A stretch of 64,000 bases of DNA, from NCBI RefSeq assembly GCF_020715685.1, contig NZ_CP085840.1, positions 4,480,891 to 4,544,890 on the forward strand, given 5' to 3'. The DNA is from Dermatobacter hominis (GTDB lineage: Bacteria > Actinomycetota > Acidimicrobiia > Acidimicrobiales > Microtrichaceae). Positions 17,390 through 26,185 of this stretch are shown here, piece after piece (the stretch's first letter is position 1; the number at the start of each line of letters is the position of its first letter). Under the pieces are notes generated by a model. That model did no database searches and had not been told where the DNA came from. It worked only from the letters and a program-made list of their open reading frames with translations. The position numbers and the translations under genes were made by a program.

Positions 17390-18694
17390 GTGACCGCCAC
17401 CTCCGACGCCGCTGCTCCCGATGAGCTCATCGGCACCGCCCTCGCCGCGCTCGGGGAGCGCTTCTCCACCGGCGTCCTGCTCTTCGACCGTTCGCTCGAC
17501 GTCCTGTGGGCCAGCGGCGCCACCGAGTCGGTGCTCGGCTGGGCCGACGGCGCGCTGGTCGGTGCCAACGCCCTCGACCTGGTCCACCCCGACGACTTCG
17601 CCATGGTGATCTCGGTCGTCGAGCCGGTGCTCGACGACCCCGAGGAGACGCTCGCCCGACCCACCGCCGCCCGCACCGTCGAGCTGCTCGTCCGCATCAA
17701 GGCCCAGGACGGGTCGTGGCGGCCGGTGCTCGTGGCCGGTCGGGTCGTCGACCTCGACGGCCACATGGTGGTGACCGCCCGCCCGGGTGAGGAGCGCCAC
17801 GCGCTCGACCGGGTGCTGCAGCTGCTCGGCCACGGCGACCACCTCAACGCCACGCTCGACGCGGTCATCGACGTGGTGCGCGCGCACTTCCTCATGCAGT
17901 CGGTCTGCCTCGTGCACTCCTACGACGGGCGCACGACGGTCGACGGCGACCCGGCCGCCCTCGTCGGCGCCGACCCGCACGCGCTGCTGCAGCAGGTGCG
18001 GGAGTCGCTGTCCGAGGAGATCCGCGCCGATGCCGAGCGCTGGATCTGCCCAGTGCTGTCCCACAGCCGCGAGTCGGTGTTGGGCGTCGTCGTGCTGCCC
18101 GTGCCGCGGCTCGGCGAACCGACCCCGTACGACGCGACGGTGATGCAGCGCATCACGTCGCTCGCCGCCCTGGCGTTCGAGCGGGCGCAGTACGACCGCA
18201 GCCTGAACCACGACGCCACCATCGACCACCTGACCGGCTCGCTGAACCGGCGCTCGTTCGAGCGCCGGCTGATGGGCCTCGCGGTGGGCGGGGAGTACCC
18301 GGTGGCGGTGCTCTTCGTGGACCTCGACGGGTTCAAGGGCATCAACGACGTCTACGGCCACGCCATCGGCGACGCCGTGCTGGTCGCGGTCGCCGGCCGC
18401 CTGGCCGGCGCGGTGCGCGGTGGCGACTTCGTCGGCCGGCTCGGCGGCGACGAGTTCGTGGTCGCCTGCCCGGGCCTGCCGCTCGAGGACGTCGAGGCCA
18501 TGGCGACCCGGGTGCGCGAGGCGACCGAGGGCCAGGTGCTGGCGAGCGGTCGGATGGTGGACGTCGGCATGTCGCTCGGCGTGGCCGTCGCGATGGACGA
18601 CGACGAGCTGGTGTCGGTCATCGACCGCAGCGACTCGTCGATGTACCGGGACAAGCAGGCCCGCCGCGGCGAGGCCCCCCTCCGCCTCCCCTGA
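17390..18694 (+). CDS. PAS-GGDEF diguanylate cyclase
   Basis: It should make c-di-GMP from two GTP. The 434-residue soluble protein has a PAS-like sensor (about residues 10-130), a middle region that may be GAF-like, and a GGDEF domain (about 265-425). The active-site GGDEF is intact at 352-356, and an inhibitory-site RxxD (RGGD, 343-346) lies five residues before it, so product inhibition is likely. The 257 bases upstream (17133-17389) hold only a T6 run near 17350 and no clear promoter. No partner gene is adjacent. The end is convergent with an unknown membrane gene. Confidence 0.9.
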   Translation: MTATSDAAAPDELIGTALAALGERFSTGVLLFDRSLDVLWASGATESVLGWADGALVGANALDLVHPDDFAMVISVVEPVLDDPEETLARPTAARTVELLVRIKAQDGSWRPVLVAGRVVDLDGHMVVTARPGEERHALDRVLQLLGHGDHLNATLDAVIDVVRAHFLMQSVCLVHSYDGRTTVDGDPAALVGADPHALLQQVRESLSEEIRADAERWICPVLSHSRESVLGVVVLPVPRLGEPTPYDATVMQRITSLAALAFERAQYDRSLNHDATIDHLTGSLNRRSFERRLMGLAVGGEYPVAVLFVDLDGFKGINDVYGHAIGDAVLVAVAGRLAGAVRGGDFVGRLGGDEFVVACPGLPLEDVEAMATRVREATEGQVLASGRMVDVGMSLGVAVAMDDDELVSVIDRSDSSMYRDKQARRGEAPLRLP

Positions 18695-18793
18695 CCCCCC
18701 CCACCGGGATATAGGGGTGCACAGCGACAACCCTTGTCGCGATCCGCGCCTCAGAAATCGGCCGGCCAGGCCGCGAGCTCGGCGCCGAACGGA

Positions 18794-19606
18794 TCAGGCG
18801 GTGGTCTCGACCGGCGTGCGGTCGACGACCGAGCACGCATCGGCGACCGGTGCCGGGCCGTGCAGCGCGCCCCGGACCGCGCCGGCGGCGACGACCACGA
18901 CGGCGGCCGCGACCGCTGTCAGCACCGAGCCGGTGCCGCCCGCGAGCCCGAGGGCGACGGCCGCGAGGACCTCGACGACGATGACGGCCCGGCGGACCGG
19001 CTCGCGGGCCGCCTCGAAGCGCTCGTGGAAGACGCGGAGCCTGTCGGCCGACGTCAGCGTGGCGCCGAGCACGACCATCGAGCCGCGGAAGGCGCCGAAG
19101 GCGACGCAGAGCAGCAGCGCCGTCAGCGGGCTGCCGGTCAGGGCGGCGAGGACGATCACCAGGTAGACGCCCGCCGTCATGATGTAGGTGGCCACGCCGG
19201 TGCCGATCTGCCAGCCGAACCCGGCGCCGTAGGCCCAGGCGCGGTACGCGCCCAGCCAGTCCTCGTTGACCTGGCGGCGGTGGTGGGGGATCGGCGGGCC
19301 GAGCAGGCGGCCGTCGAGGCCGGCGGCCAGCACGGCGGCCGCAGCGGCGATCGCGTAGGTGGCGGTGGTGGAGAGCTCGAGCGCACCCACGCCTGCGGCC
19401 AGCGCGGCGGCGACCGCACCGGTGGTGGCGCCGCCGATGAGCGCGCCCATGAAGAACCACGACGCGGTCCACCGGTAGCGGTGGCCCCGTCCGGCCTCGG
19501 CGATCGGCGTGACGGTCGACAGCATCGACAGCCCGCAGGGCGACCAGGTGGAGCGGAAGGCAGCGGCGGCGGCCACGACCAGCGTGATGGCGACGAGAGC
19601 GGTCAC
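18794..19606 (-). CDS. Polytopic membrane protein with SPCGLSML motif, function unknown
   Basis: The 270-residue protein has about seven transmembrane segments. Near the N-terminus is TWSPCGLSMLS, which recalls the SPC motif of CcdA/DsbD-type thiol transporters, but only one conserved cysteine is evident there, so disulfide transport is not supported. The GTG start has a TAGGAT box seven bases upstream and no Shine-Dalgarno sequence. It lies just downstream of the Tad-type operon on the same strand, 45 bases after the LysM gene, but the -10 box suggests its own promoter. Confidence 0.65.
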   Translation of the reverse strand: MTALVAITLVVAAAAAFRSTWSPCGLSMLSTVTPIAEAGRGHRYRWTASWFFMGALIGGATTGAVAAALAAGVGALELSTTATYAIAAAAAVLAAGLDGRLLGPPIPHHRRQVNEDWLGAYRAWAYGAGFGWQIGTGVATYIMTAGVYLVIVLAALTGSPLTALLLCVAFGAFRGSMVVLGATLTSADRLRVFHERFEAAREPVRRAVIVVEVLAAVALGLAGGTGSVLTAVAAAVVVVAAGAVRGALHGPAPVADACSVVDRTPVETTA

Positions 19607-19613
19607 GGCGCCG

Positions 19614-19619
19614 ATCCTA
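19614..19619 (-). promoter_or_regulatory. Candidate -10 box (TAGGAT), leaderless start
   Basis: On the minus strand TAGGAT ends seven bases before the GTG at 19606. It lies between the LysM gene stop and the next gene. Confidence 0.45.
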
Positions 19620-19651
19620 CGCGGCGCTCGCAGGACATCGACCCCTCGCGG

Positions 19652-20377
19652 TCATGGGAGCACGATGCGTTGACCCGCGTAGATCCGGCTCGGATCGTCG
19701 GGGTCCACCAGCCGCGTCCGGTTGAGCTCGACGACGATCCGCCAGTAGGTCGTCGTCTCGGCGTCGCTCGGCGCCCGACCGAGCGAGTCCGACAGCGATC
19801 GCTCGGCGATCGACCAGAGGCTGTCGCCCCGCAGGACCTCGACCGTCCGCGGCGGTGCCGGCACCGGGGCCGGATCAGTGAAGGGCGCCGGGTCCGCGAG
19901 CGGCGATGGCTCGGGGTCGATCTCCATCGTCACGACCGACCCGGACTGGCCCGGGGGGACCGAGCCGCTCCCCGGCGGTGCCTCCAGGACCATGACGACG
20001 GGTTCCCGGGCGACGACGTCGTGCCGAGCCGCCCTCGCCATGGCAGGTGCGCAGGACGACGCGCCGGACACGACGGTGGCTGCCGCGGCCAGCCCCGCGA
20101 GGCCGCGCGGTCCCAGTCGCGCCGACGCACGTGCGAGCCGGGCGCCGACACCGCCCGTCCCGGCGACCACGCCCATCGCCAGCGCGAGCAGCTGGGCGAC
20201 GGTGACCAGCAGCAGGGAGGCGAGCAGCGCCAGCGCGAGCCATCGCCCGATCCACGCCGCGACGTCGAGGGGCTCACGACCGACGGTGGGGCGGACCAGC
20301 CACGAGAGCGCGGCCACGCCGGCGAGCTCGGCGCCGAGCCACAGGAGCAGGCGTCCCACCGCAGCCCGAGCGCTCAC
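19652..20377 (-). CDS. Membrane protein with C-terminal LysM domain, last gene of the Tad operon
   Basis: This 241-residue protein has two hydrophobic segments in the first ~70 residues, a third hydrophobic stretch near residues 90-105, a Pro-rich linker and a C-terminal LysM domain (about 180-241: VEVLRGDSLWSIAERSL and YAGQRIVLP). LysM binds peptidoglycan, so the protein may tie the pilus machine to the cell wall. Its GTG start overlaps the stop of the pseudokinase gene by four bases, which marks it as part of the operon. The layout resembles actinobacterial LysM proteins near tad genes, but I cannot name a family. Confidence 0.8.
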   Translation of the reverse strand: MSARAAVGRLLLWLGAELAGVAALSWLVRPTVGREPLDVAAWIGRWLALALLASLLLVTVAQLLALAMGVVAGTGGVGARLARASARLGPRGLAGLAAAATVVSGASSCAPAMARAARHDVVAREPVVMVLEAPPGSGSVPPGQSGSVVTMEIDPEPSPLADPAPFTDPAPVPAPPRTVEVLRGDSLWSIAERSLSDSLGRAPSDAETTTYWRIVVELNRTRLVDPDDPSRIYAGQRIVLP

Positions 20378-21591
20378 GGTCGGGCTCCGGGGATGCTCAC
20401 CACACGCGCCGCTCCGTCCGCCGTCGTGACGACCGGTGGCCCGCAGGGCCCGTCCGGGGACGCGATCGAGACGGCGCCGTCCACCCGGCCGACCTCGGTG
20501 GCGGTCGCCGTCGCGCCCGGCGTGGCCCACCCGTCGAACACGTGCACCGTGCCGGTCGAGGGTCGCAGCACGGCCGGGGTGGCGATCCCGTCGCAGTCCC
20601 AGTCGGACACGGCCACGATGTCGCCGTCCTCGCCGACGCGGTACCTGCGGCCGTCGACCGTCACCGTGTTCCCGTCGGTGGTGAGGGCCGCCGGGGCCGT
20701 GGACGGCGCGCTCGTGGTGACGGGCGTGGCCACGGTCGTCGCCGCGGCGACCGACGTCGTCGGCGCGGCCGAGCTGGATGCGGTCGCCGTCGTGGAGGTG
20801 GATGGCCGGACGGTGGTCGCCGTGGTCGTCGGCGCGGCGGTGGCCCGGGGCTCGTCGACCGCGCTGCGCAGCGACCCTGCGACGAGGAGGACCAGCGGGA
20901 TGGACACGATGATCGGCAGTGCCCACACCATCGTGCGCATCGGTGGGCCGCTCGCCCGCCCCGTGCGCCGGAGGATCCGGGCGAGCACCCTCGGGTCGGG
21001 ATCATCGGGAAGCCGGTGGGTGCGTCGGGCCAGCACCTCGGCCCGCAGTCGAGCACCGAGGCGGGGATCGCGGCCCGGACCGGCCGGTGCTCGGGTCCAG
21101 TCGTCGACCATCCGGAGGAGGGCGGCGCGATCGGCCCGCGCCGCGTCCGGATCGGACTCGACCGGCGTGGCCGCGCGCAACGAGCACAGGCGCATCCGAC
21201 CACGCCTCGTCAGGAGGACGTGGTCCGTCGTGATCCGCCCGTGGGCCCACCCCCGACCGTGCAGGCGGGCGACGGTGTCGCATGCGCTCGCCAGCAGCTG
21301 CAGCGCGGTGGCGGACGACGTGCCCTCGTCGGCGAGCGCCGCGCCGAGCGACGGACCACCGGTGTCCCGCAGCACGAGTTCCGTCTGCTCGAGTCCGTCG
21401 TGGAGGTCGACGACCTGGACCACCTCGGCACCGCCGACCGCACGGAGCACCTCGGCCTCTCGGCGGAGTGCTGCTCGGTCGCCGCCGGTGGCCGTCTTCA
21501 CGACCAGTTCGACCGGGCCGTCGGTCCGGCGGGAGATCCGCCCTCGGCCGCCGTGCAGCTCGTCGGGCTCCAGCGTCTCGATCTCGTCCAT
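20374..21591 (-). CDS. Membrane-spanning pseudokinase with extracellular repeat-like domain
   Basis: The N-terminal ~230 residues look like a Ser/Thr protein kinase: a Lys in VVKTA, a helix-C Glu in RREAEVL and LHGRGWAHGRITTDHVLL at the catalytic loop. The loop Asp (HRD) is replaced in HGR, and LCSLRAAT stands where DFG is expected, so catalysis is unlikely. One transmembrane segment (about 235-255) follows, then a Thr/Ser/Ala-rich stalk and an outer domain with DWDCDG, like VCBS/FG-GAP repeats. The ATG at 21591 is chosen for its GGGGGG site. Overlap with the LysM gene and position after tadE-like genes suggest a role in signalling to or from the pilus machine. Confidence 0.8.
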   Translation of the reverse strand: MDEIETLEPDELHGGRGRISRRTDGPVELVVKTATGGDRAALRREAEVLRAVGGAEVVQVVDLHDGLEQTELVLRDTGGPSLGAALADEGTSSATALQLLASACDTVARLHGRGWAHGRITTDHVLLTRRGRMRLCSLRAATPVESDPDAARADRAALLRMVDDWTRAPAGPGRDPRLGARLRAEVLARRTHRLPDDPDPRVLARILRRTGRASGPPMRTMVWALPIIVSIPLVLLVAGSLRSAVDEPRATAAPTTTATTVRPSTSTTATASSSAAPTTSVAAATTVATPVTTSAPSTAPAALTTDGNTVTVDGRRYRVGEDGDIVAVSDWDCDGIATPAVLRPSTGTVHVFDGWATPGATATATEVGRVDGAVSIASPDGPCGPPVVTTADGAARVVSIPGARP

Positions 21592-21595
21592 CGCG

Positions 21596-22018
21596 CTACC
21601 CCCCATCGGTTCGGAGCCGTGCTCGGACGTGGATGGGGGCCGACAACGCCACGTCGCCCATCCCGGGCACGGCACGGAGGAAGAGGTGGGGCGATTCGAC
21701 CCGGGCGGTGACGTCGACCGTCGAGTCGGTCACCTGGATCTGGAGGTCGCGGACCTGCCCTGCCAGGTCCGCGGCGTCGACGCGGGCGCGGACCACTCGT
21801 TCCGCGGCCCGGCGGTCGACGCGGACCGATCCGTCCGCCTGGTGCGCGCGGCCGTCGAGCATGCCGGCGGCGTCGTCAGCGGCCGCGGCCAGGACGCGCT
21901 CGGCCGATCGCTGCGAGCCGGCGACCGCGGTGAGGTCAAGGGCGATGGCGGCCAGGACGATCAGCACGAGTGCCATCGCCGGCGCGAGCACTGCCGCAGT
22001 CGCACGTTCACTCGGCAC
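21596..22018 (-). CDS. TadE/TadG-like small membrane protein 3
   Basis: The 140-residue protein starts with a short polar region and one hydrophobic helix (AAVLAPAMALVLIVLAAIALDL), then a soluble domain rich in Val, Asp and Arg with beta-strand character. This is the layout of pseudopilin-like proteins and of the Rv3654c-type helicase/secretion neighbours in actinobacterial tad loci. The start GTG overlaps the previous gene by 11 bases. It ends in TAG, five bases before the pseudokinase ATG. Assignment rests on context and topology. Confidence 0.7.
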   Translation of the reverse strand: MPSERATAAVLAPAMALVLIVLAAIALDLTAVAGSQRSAERVLAAAADDAAGMLDGRAHQADGSVRVDRRAAERVVRARVDAADLAGQVRDLQIQVTDSTVDVTARVESPHLFLRAVPGMGDVALSAPIHVRARLRTDGG

Positions 22019-22487
22019 AGGCCGTCCGCTCCACGTCGTAGGAGGGTCCCGATCGGACCTCGCGGTGGGCGTCGACGAGCTCGGTGTGGGTCACCGCGAC
22101 GGTGGTGGACGCGACCGGTCCGACGAACGGCAGGCGGGCAGCGGGCACCACGATCGACAGCGTGACGGTCGCGGTGGCGCACGGGCCGAAGGTCGACGGG
22201 TCGGGTGCCTCGACGGTCACGCCGTCGACCGTCCCCCGCTCGCCGCCGAGCACGTCGAGGAGCGCCCGCCGGCCCGCCGCGTCCGCCCCCGACGGCTCGT
22301 CGGCCTGGGTGTAGGCGCGGAGGTACTCCCTGGCCGCGCCGTCCAAGGTCCGCCGTGCCTGGAGGACCGACCAGGCGTTGATGACCAGCAGCGTGCCGGT
22401 CACCAGCACGAGGACGCCGAGCATGACGCCCTCGAGCCCCGCGACGGCGCCCCGTTCGCCCCGGTCCCTCTTCCACCGGGGCCTCAC
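22008..22487 (-). CDS. TadE-like pseudopilin 2
   Basis: The 159-residue protein has the sequence RGERGAVAGLEGVMLGVLVL near the N-terminus: a basic stretch, then a Glu five residues into the hydrophobic helix, as in TadE/pilin N-termini. Two cysteines lie in the C-terminal domain (GPCATAT and TACAE), a possible disulfide outside the cell. The GTG start overlaps the previous stop by four bases. It probably forms a minor pilus subunit or assembly factor. Confidence 0.75.
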   Translation of the reverse strand: MRPRWKRDRGERGAVAGLEGVMLGVLVLVTGTLLVINAWSVLQARRTLDGAAREYLRAYTQADEPSGADAAGRRALLDVLGGERGTVDGVTVEAPDPSTFGPCATATVTLSIVVPAARLPFVGPVASTTVAVTHTELVDAHREVRSGPSYDVERTACAE

Positions 22488-22867
22488 GGCTGGTCCTCGC
22501 GTCCGACCACCACCAGCTCGTCGAGTGCGCCGACGGACGGTCCGGCGACGAGTCGGGGCATGAGCGACACGCCGGGGTGGCGGACGCGGACGGCGACCCG
22601 GTCGTCGAGCCGTTCGAGCCGCAGGTCGGTCTCGGCGCCGGTCGGGCCGAGGCGCGCCCGCGCTCGCGACAGGACGGTCTCGACCCGCGCTGCGTCGAGC
22701 TCGCCGGCCGGCGTGGCGGCGAGGTCCCGCGCCGCGTCCTGCGCGACCGCCTCGACGGTGGACCTCGTCCACAGCCCGAGGCAGACGTTGGCGCAGAACC
22801 CGATCGCCACGATCACGGCCGCGACCCCGAACAGCGTGCCGAGCAGGCCAGAGCCCCGCTCGCTCAA
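22484..22867 (-). CDS. TadE-like pseudopilin 1 (TTG start)
   Basis: The 127-residue product reads SERGSGLLGTLFGVAAVIVAIG at its start, the typical GSG entry into a TadE-like hydrophobic helix, then a soluble domain. The frame stays open upstream but a TTG at 22865-22867 overlaps the preceding TGA as TTGA, and the product then starts right at the conserved motif, so I take TTG as the start. This is the only TTG start proposed in the operon. Confidence 0.75.
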   Translation of the reverse strand: MSERGSGLLGTLFGVAAVIVAIGFCANVCLGLWTRSTVEAVAQDAARDLAATPAGELDAARVETVLSRARARLGPTGAETDLRLERLDDRVAVRVRHPGVSLMPRLVAGPSVGALDELVVVGREDQP

Positions 22868-23064
22868 CCGCCGATCTGCTCGACCTGATGCTGGGTCTTC
22901 TCGGTCGCGCTGTTCATCATGACGTCGAAGCCCTTCCAGAGGGCGATGCCGAGGAACGCCACGATGAGCACGGCGATCGCGGTGGAGATGACGCCCTCGG
23001 CGATCTCGTCGCGACGACGTCGCGGCCGGGTCGTGCCTGGACGGCGGCGGGTGGTGGTGGTCAT
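22864..23064 (-). CDS. Small membrane protein, candidate Flp-type pilin
   Basis: This 66-residue protein has a very basic N-terminus (Thr/Arg-rich), then DEIAEGVISTAIAVLIVAFLGIALW and a polar tail. Size, single helix and a Glu near the helix entry fit Flp-type major pilins, and it lies between tadC and the tadE-like genes where pilins are often found. The classical Gly-x4-Glu-Tyr processing site is not clear, so pilin identity is a proposal. It starts at an ATG 48 bases after the tadC stop. Confidence 0.6.
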   Translation of the reverse strand: MTTTTRRRPGTTRPRRRRDEIAEGVISTAIAVLIVAFLGIALWKGFDVMMNSATEKTQHQVEQIGG

Positions 23065-23112
23065 GGTCGCCTCCCGGCGGGGTCGGACCGGCGGGGATGC
23101 CGGTGGTCGAGG

Positions 23113-24009
23113 TCATGCGCCGGTGACCTGCGCGAGCGCGCTCACGAACGGCACGGCGAGGAACAGCAGGCCGGGGACGAGCGTCGCGACGGTCACCGGG
23201 ATCCACACGAGCTGGCTGCGGCGCTCGATGCGCTCGACGAGCTCGCGGTGCGTCTCGGCCCTGATCGCCCGTGCCTCGGCCGAGATCAGCCGTCCGAGGT
23301 CGCCCGCCTCCCGGTGCAGCGAGAGCACGGCCACCAGTCGTCGCACGGCACCGACATCGGTGCGGTCCGCCCACTCGGCCAGGGCCTCGGCCTCGGACGC
23401 GCCGCGGCGGATCCGCAGCACGACACGCCGCAGGTCGGCCGCCGCGGCGCCCCGGCCCCGGTCGGCGATCCGCGCCAGCGCAGCGGGCAGCGAGGATCCG
23501 GCGTCGATCAGGATCCCCAGCTGCTCGGCCACGACCGGGAGCTCGAGCTGCAGCACGTGCGAGCGCTGGGCGATCCGGTTCGACAGCCGCTGCTCGTCGG
23601 CCAGCACGCAGAGCACCGGGAGCCCGACGACGAGGACGGCCGCCAGGACCCCACCGGGGCGGAGCGCCAGCGCCAGGGCCGCACCGGCCGCGAGGCCGAT
23701 CAGGCCGTGGACCACCTGGCGGATGCGGAACGCCGCCGGGTCGGTCCCGACGTCGGCGCGGGCGAGTCGCGTGCCGAGGTCGTCGCCGATGCCGAGCGCG
23801 GATGCGGCGCGGTCGAGCGCCTGGTCGACGAGGGGGAGGAGCACCGCCGCCGGCGAGGAGGGCGTCGGCGCCGGGGTCGCGGGGCCGGCGGGGGAGTAGG
23901 GCCGCAGCCGGTGGGCGAGCGGGCGCCGGCGGAACCAGCGCAGCTCGCCGAGCACGACCGCGAGCCCGGCGCCGAGCAGGACGAGGAGGACGAGCTCCAC
24001 GACGCTCAT
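23113..24009 (-). CDS. tadC: TadC-like inner-membrane platform protein
   Basis: The 298-residue protein belongs to the type II/IV secretion F-domain family. It has one N-terminal and two to three further hydrophobic segments, and the cytoplasmic F domain (LQLELPVVAEQLGILIDAGSSLPAAL) in the middle. It should form the platform that TadA drives for pilus assembly. The ATG overlaps the tadB stop as ATGA. Confidence 0.85.
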   Translation of the reverse strand: MSVVELVLLVLLGAGLAVVLGELRWFRRRPLAHRLRPYSPAGPATPAPTPSSPAAVLLPLVDQALDRAASALGIGDDLGTRLARADVGTDPAAFRIRQVVHGLIGLAAGAALALALRPGGVLAAVLVVGLPVLCVLADEQRLSNRIAQRSHVLQLELPVVAEQLGILIDAGSSLPAALARIADRGRGAAAADLRRVVLRIRRGASEAEALAEWADRTDVGAVRRLVAVLSLHREAGDLGRLISAEARAIRAETHRELVERIERRSQLVWIPVTVATLVPGLLFLAVPFVSALAQVTGA

Positions 24010-24887
24010 CGGTCGAACACCCGCTCCTCGACCGGGAGCCGCATGAGCCGGGCCCCCCAGACCCAGCACGCGACGACCAGGGCGATGCCGAGGACGACCA
24101 GCACCTGCCCCGTCCCGCTGCGGTACGCCGCCCGCCCGGCGCCGACGTTCGTGCCGGCGATCGCCATGCCGATCGGCACCAGCACGACGAAGAGCCGAGC
24201 GGTGCGGGCGCCGGCCAGCTTCGCCTGCGCGTCCTTGCGGTCGTGGAGGTCGCGGCGCCGGTCCTCGGCCAGTGCGCTGAGGCGGGCGTCGAGGTCGCCA
24301 CCGACCTCGTGCACGACGAGGAGCGTCTCGCACGTCGCGTCCGCGGTCGGGTCGGCCAGCCGGTCCTTCAGCACGGTGACCGTCCGCTCGAAGTCGGTCG
24401 TGAGGTTCCACTCGCGCTGGGCGGCGGCGAAGGCGGGTCGCAGCTCGACCGGGCCACGGGACCCGACCTCGAGCAGGGCCTGCGGGATGGGACGGCCCAT
24501 GGGGCCGGTGAGGACCCTGAGCTCCTCGATCAGCCGCGGCCAGTGCTCCTGGGCGGCGCGGCGGGCTGCAGTCCGGCGGGACCGCCACATCGCGATCGGC
24601 GCGGCGCCGGCCAGGGCACCGATCACCAGCGCGCCCACGCCCGGCCCGACGACGAGGGTCGCGGCGAAGGTGGCGGCGACGGCCACCGCCAGCACGGTGC
24701 CGCCGAACTGCAGGGGGCTCACGCCGTCGAGGCCGGCGCGCTGCAGCGCGAGCTCGGCGCGGTCCCGCTGCGCCGCGAGGGCTTCACCCGGGGTCGGCCG
24801 CGGCCCGGCGTCGGATCGCGTCGGCCGGGGCATGACGAGCAGGGACGTGCCGACCGCGGCGATGGCGGCGAACAGGATCGAGCTCAC
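24006..24887 (-). CDS. tadB: TadB-like inner-membrane platform protein
   Basis: The 293-residue protein is a second F-domain platform subunit with two hydrophobic segments near residues 60-100 and two near the C-terminus. The central F domain contains HWPRLIEELRVLTGPMGRPIPQALL. TadB and TadC normally act as a pair. Its GTG overlaps the tadA stop by four bases, and its stop overlaps the tadC start. Confidence 0.85.
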   Translation of the reverse strand: MSSILFAAIAAVGTSLLVMPRPTRSDAGPRPTPGEALAAQRDRAELALQRAGLDGVSPLQFGGTVLAVAVAATFAATLVVGPGVGALVIGALAGAAPIAMWRSRRTAARRAAQEHWPRLIEELRVLTGPMGRPIPQALLEVGSRGPVELRPAFAAAQREWNLTTDFERTVTVLKDRLADPTADATCETLLVVHEVGGDLDARLSALAEDRRRDLHDRKDAQAKLAGARTARLFVVLVPIGMAIAGTNVGAGRAAYRSGTGQVLVVLGIALVVACWVWGARLMRLPVEERVFDR

Positions 24888-26185
24888 GAACGGTCCTCGA
24901 GCAGCGCACGCAGGTCCGTGCCGCGTGCCGACATGCGCTCGGCAGCGCGGACGGGGACGACACCGGACCACGCGAGACGTCCGTCGCCGCCGTCCCGGGC
25001 GAACACGTCGGTCACGGTGAACTGGACGGCCTCGGGCCCGGCGACCAGGTCCTCGACAGCGATGATGCCGCTCACCCTCGGGCCGTCCGGACCTCGGTCG
25101 GTGTGGACGACGAGGTCGACGGAGTCGCTGACGAGGTTGTTGAGCGCGCTCAGCGGCAGGTCCTTCGACGCGTCCGACAGCTGGGCGAGGAAGCGGAGCC
25201 GGGTCAGGCCCTGTCGGGCCGAGCCCGCATGGATCGTCGTGTAGCCGGTGACGCCCGACGACAGCGTGAGCAGCAGCGGCAGGGCCTCCCGGTCGCGCAC
25301 CTCGCCGACGATCGCCACGTCGGGCGCCATGCGCAGGAAGCCCGACACGAGGCGGCGCAGGTCGATGGCGGGCCGGTCGGTGCGCGGCGGGCGGGTCTGC
25401 ATGCTGGCGACGTTGGCCACGTCGACGTCGGCCTCGAACACCTCCTCGGCGATCACGACCCGGAGCGACGGGTCGAGCTCCGCCGCGCAGCAGGACAGCA
25501 GCGTGGTCTTGCCTGCGCCGGGCGCCCCGGCGAACACGATGCTGAGCCGGGCCCGCACGGCAGCGGCGAGGAACCGGGCGGCCTCGGCGGTCAGCGACCC
25601 CCGCTCGACGAGCTCGTCGAGGCTCGACAGCGCCACGCCCGTGAACTTGCGGATGTTGACCATGAGGTGGCCGCCGCGGCTGAGGTCGCCGTGGACGATG
25701 TGCAGGCGGGCGCCGTCGTCGAGCTGCGCGTCCTGGAGCCCTTCGACCGGGTCGAGCTTCCGGTGCGAGGTGGACGAGTCGTCGAGCAGCTTCGTCAGCG
25801 TCCGCGCCACGTGCTCGTCGTCGTGGAACACCTCGTGGTGGAACCGGTTCCCGCCCGAGTGCCGCTTCACGAAGATCTCGTCGGGAGCGTTGACCATGAT
25901 CTCCCACACGTCGTCGTCGGCCAGCAGCTCCGTCAGCGGTCCGTACCGCGCCAGGTTGCGGAACGCCCGGGCGGTGACCCCTTGCGGGTCCGGGAGCTCG
26001 TACGGTCGCTGGCCCCTCGAGTGGTCGTCGGACCACTGGCCGACTGCGTCGTGGATGAGCCCGAGCAGGCGTGACTCGCCGTCGGGGGTGTCGACGTCGA
26101 GCGCGAGCGCGTTGGCCCGGAGCTGGACGTCGCGCTCGATCTCCTGGAGGGGCGAGAGCTGGTCGTCGCGCACGCTGGTGCTCAC
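24884..26185 (-). CDS. tadA: TadA/CpaF-family pilus assembly ATPase
   Basis: This secretion ATPase powers pilus extension. The 433-residue protein has an N-terminal domain (to about 120), the Walker A motif GAPGAGKTT (220-228), an Asp-box region and a Walker B-like APDVAIVGEVRD. All key residues are intact, unlike the degenerate TadZ next to it. Actinobacterial TadA proteins often drive both extension and retraction; no separate retraction ATPase is seen. Its GTG overlaps the tadZ stop by four bases. Confidence 0.93.
   Translation of the reverse strand: MSTSVRDDQLSPLQEIERDVQLRANALALDVDTPDGESRLLGLIHDAVGQWSDDHSRGQRPYELPDPQGVTARAFRNLARYGPLTELLADDDVWEIMVNAPDEIFVKRHSGGNRFHHEVFHDDEHVARTLTKLLDDSSTSHRKLDPVEGLQDAQLDDGARLHIVHGDLSRGGHLMVNIRKFTGVALSSLDELVERGSLTAEAARFLAAAVRARLSIVFAGAPGAGKTTLLSCCAAELDPSLRVVIAEEVFEADVDVANVASMQTRPPRTDRPAIDLRRLVSGFLRMAPDVAIVGEVRDREALPLLLTLSSGVTGYTTIHAGSARQGLTRLRFLAQLSDASKDLPLSALNNLVSDSVDLVVHTDRGPDGPRVSGIIAVEDLVAGPEAVQFTVTDVFARDGGDGRLAWSGVVPVRAAERMSARGTDLRALLEDRS

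Noticed and set aside
18734-22165. An 1143-codon plus-strand open frame across the membrane, LysM, pseudokinase and TadE-like genes
   Set aside because: It is antisense to a tightly overlapped operon, and its translation is Arg/Gly-rich without domains.
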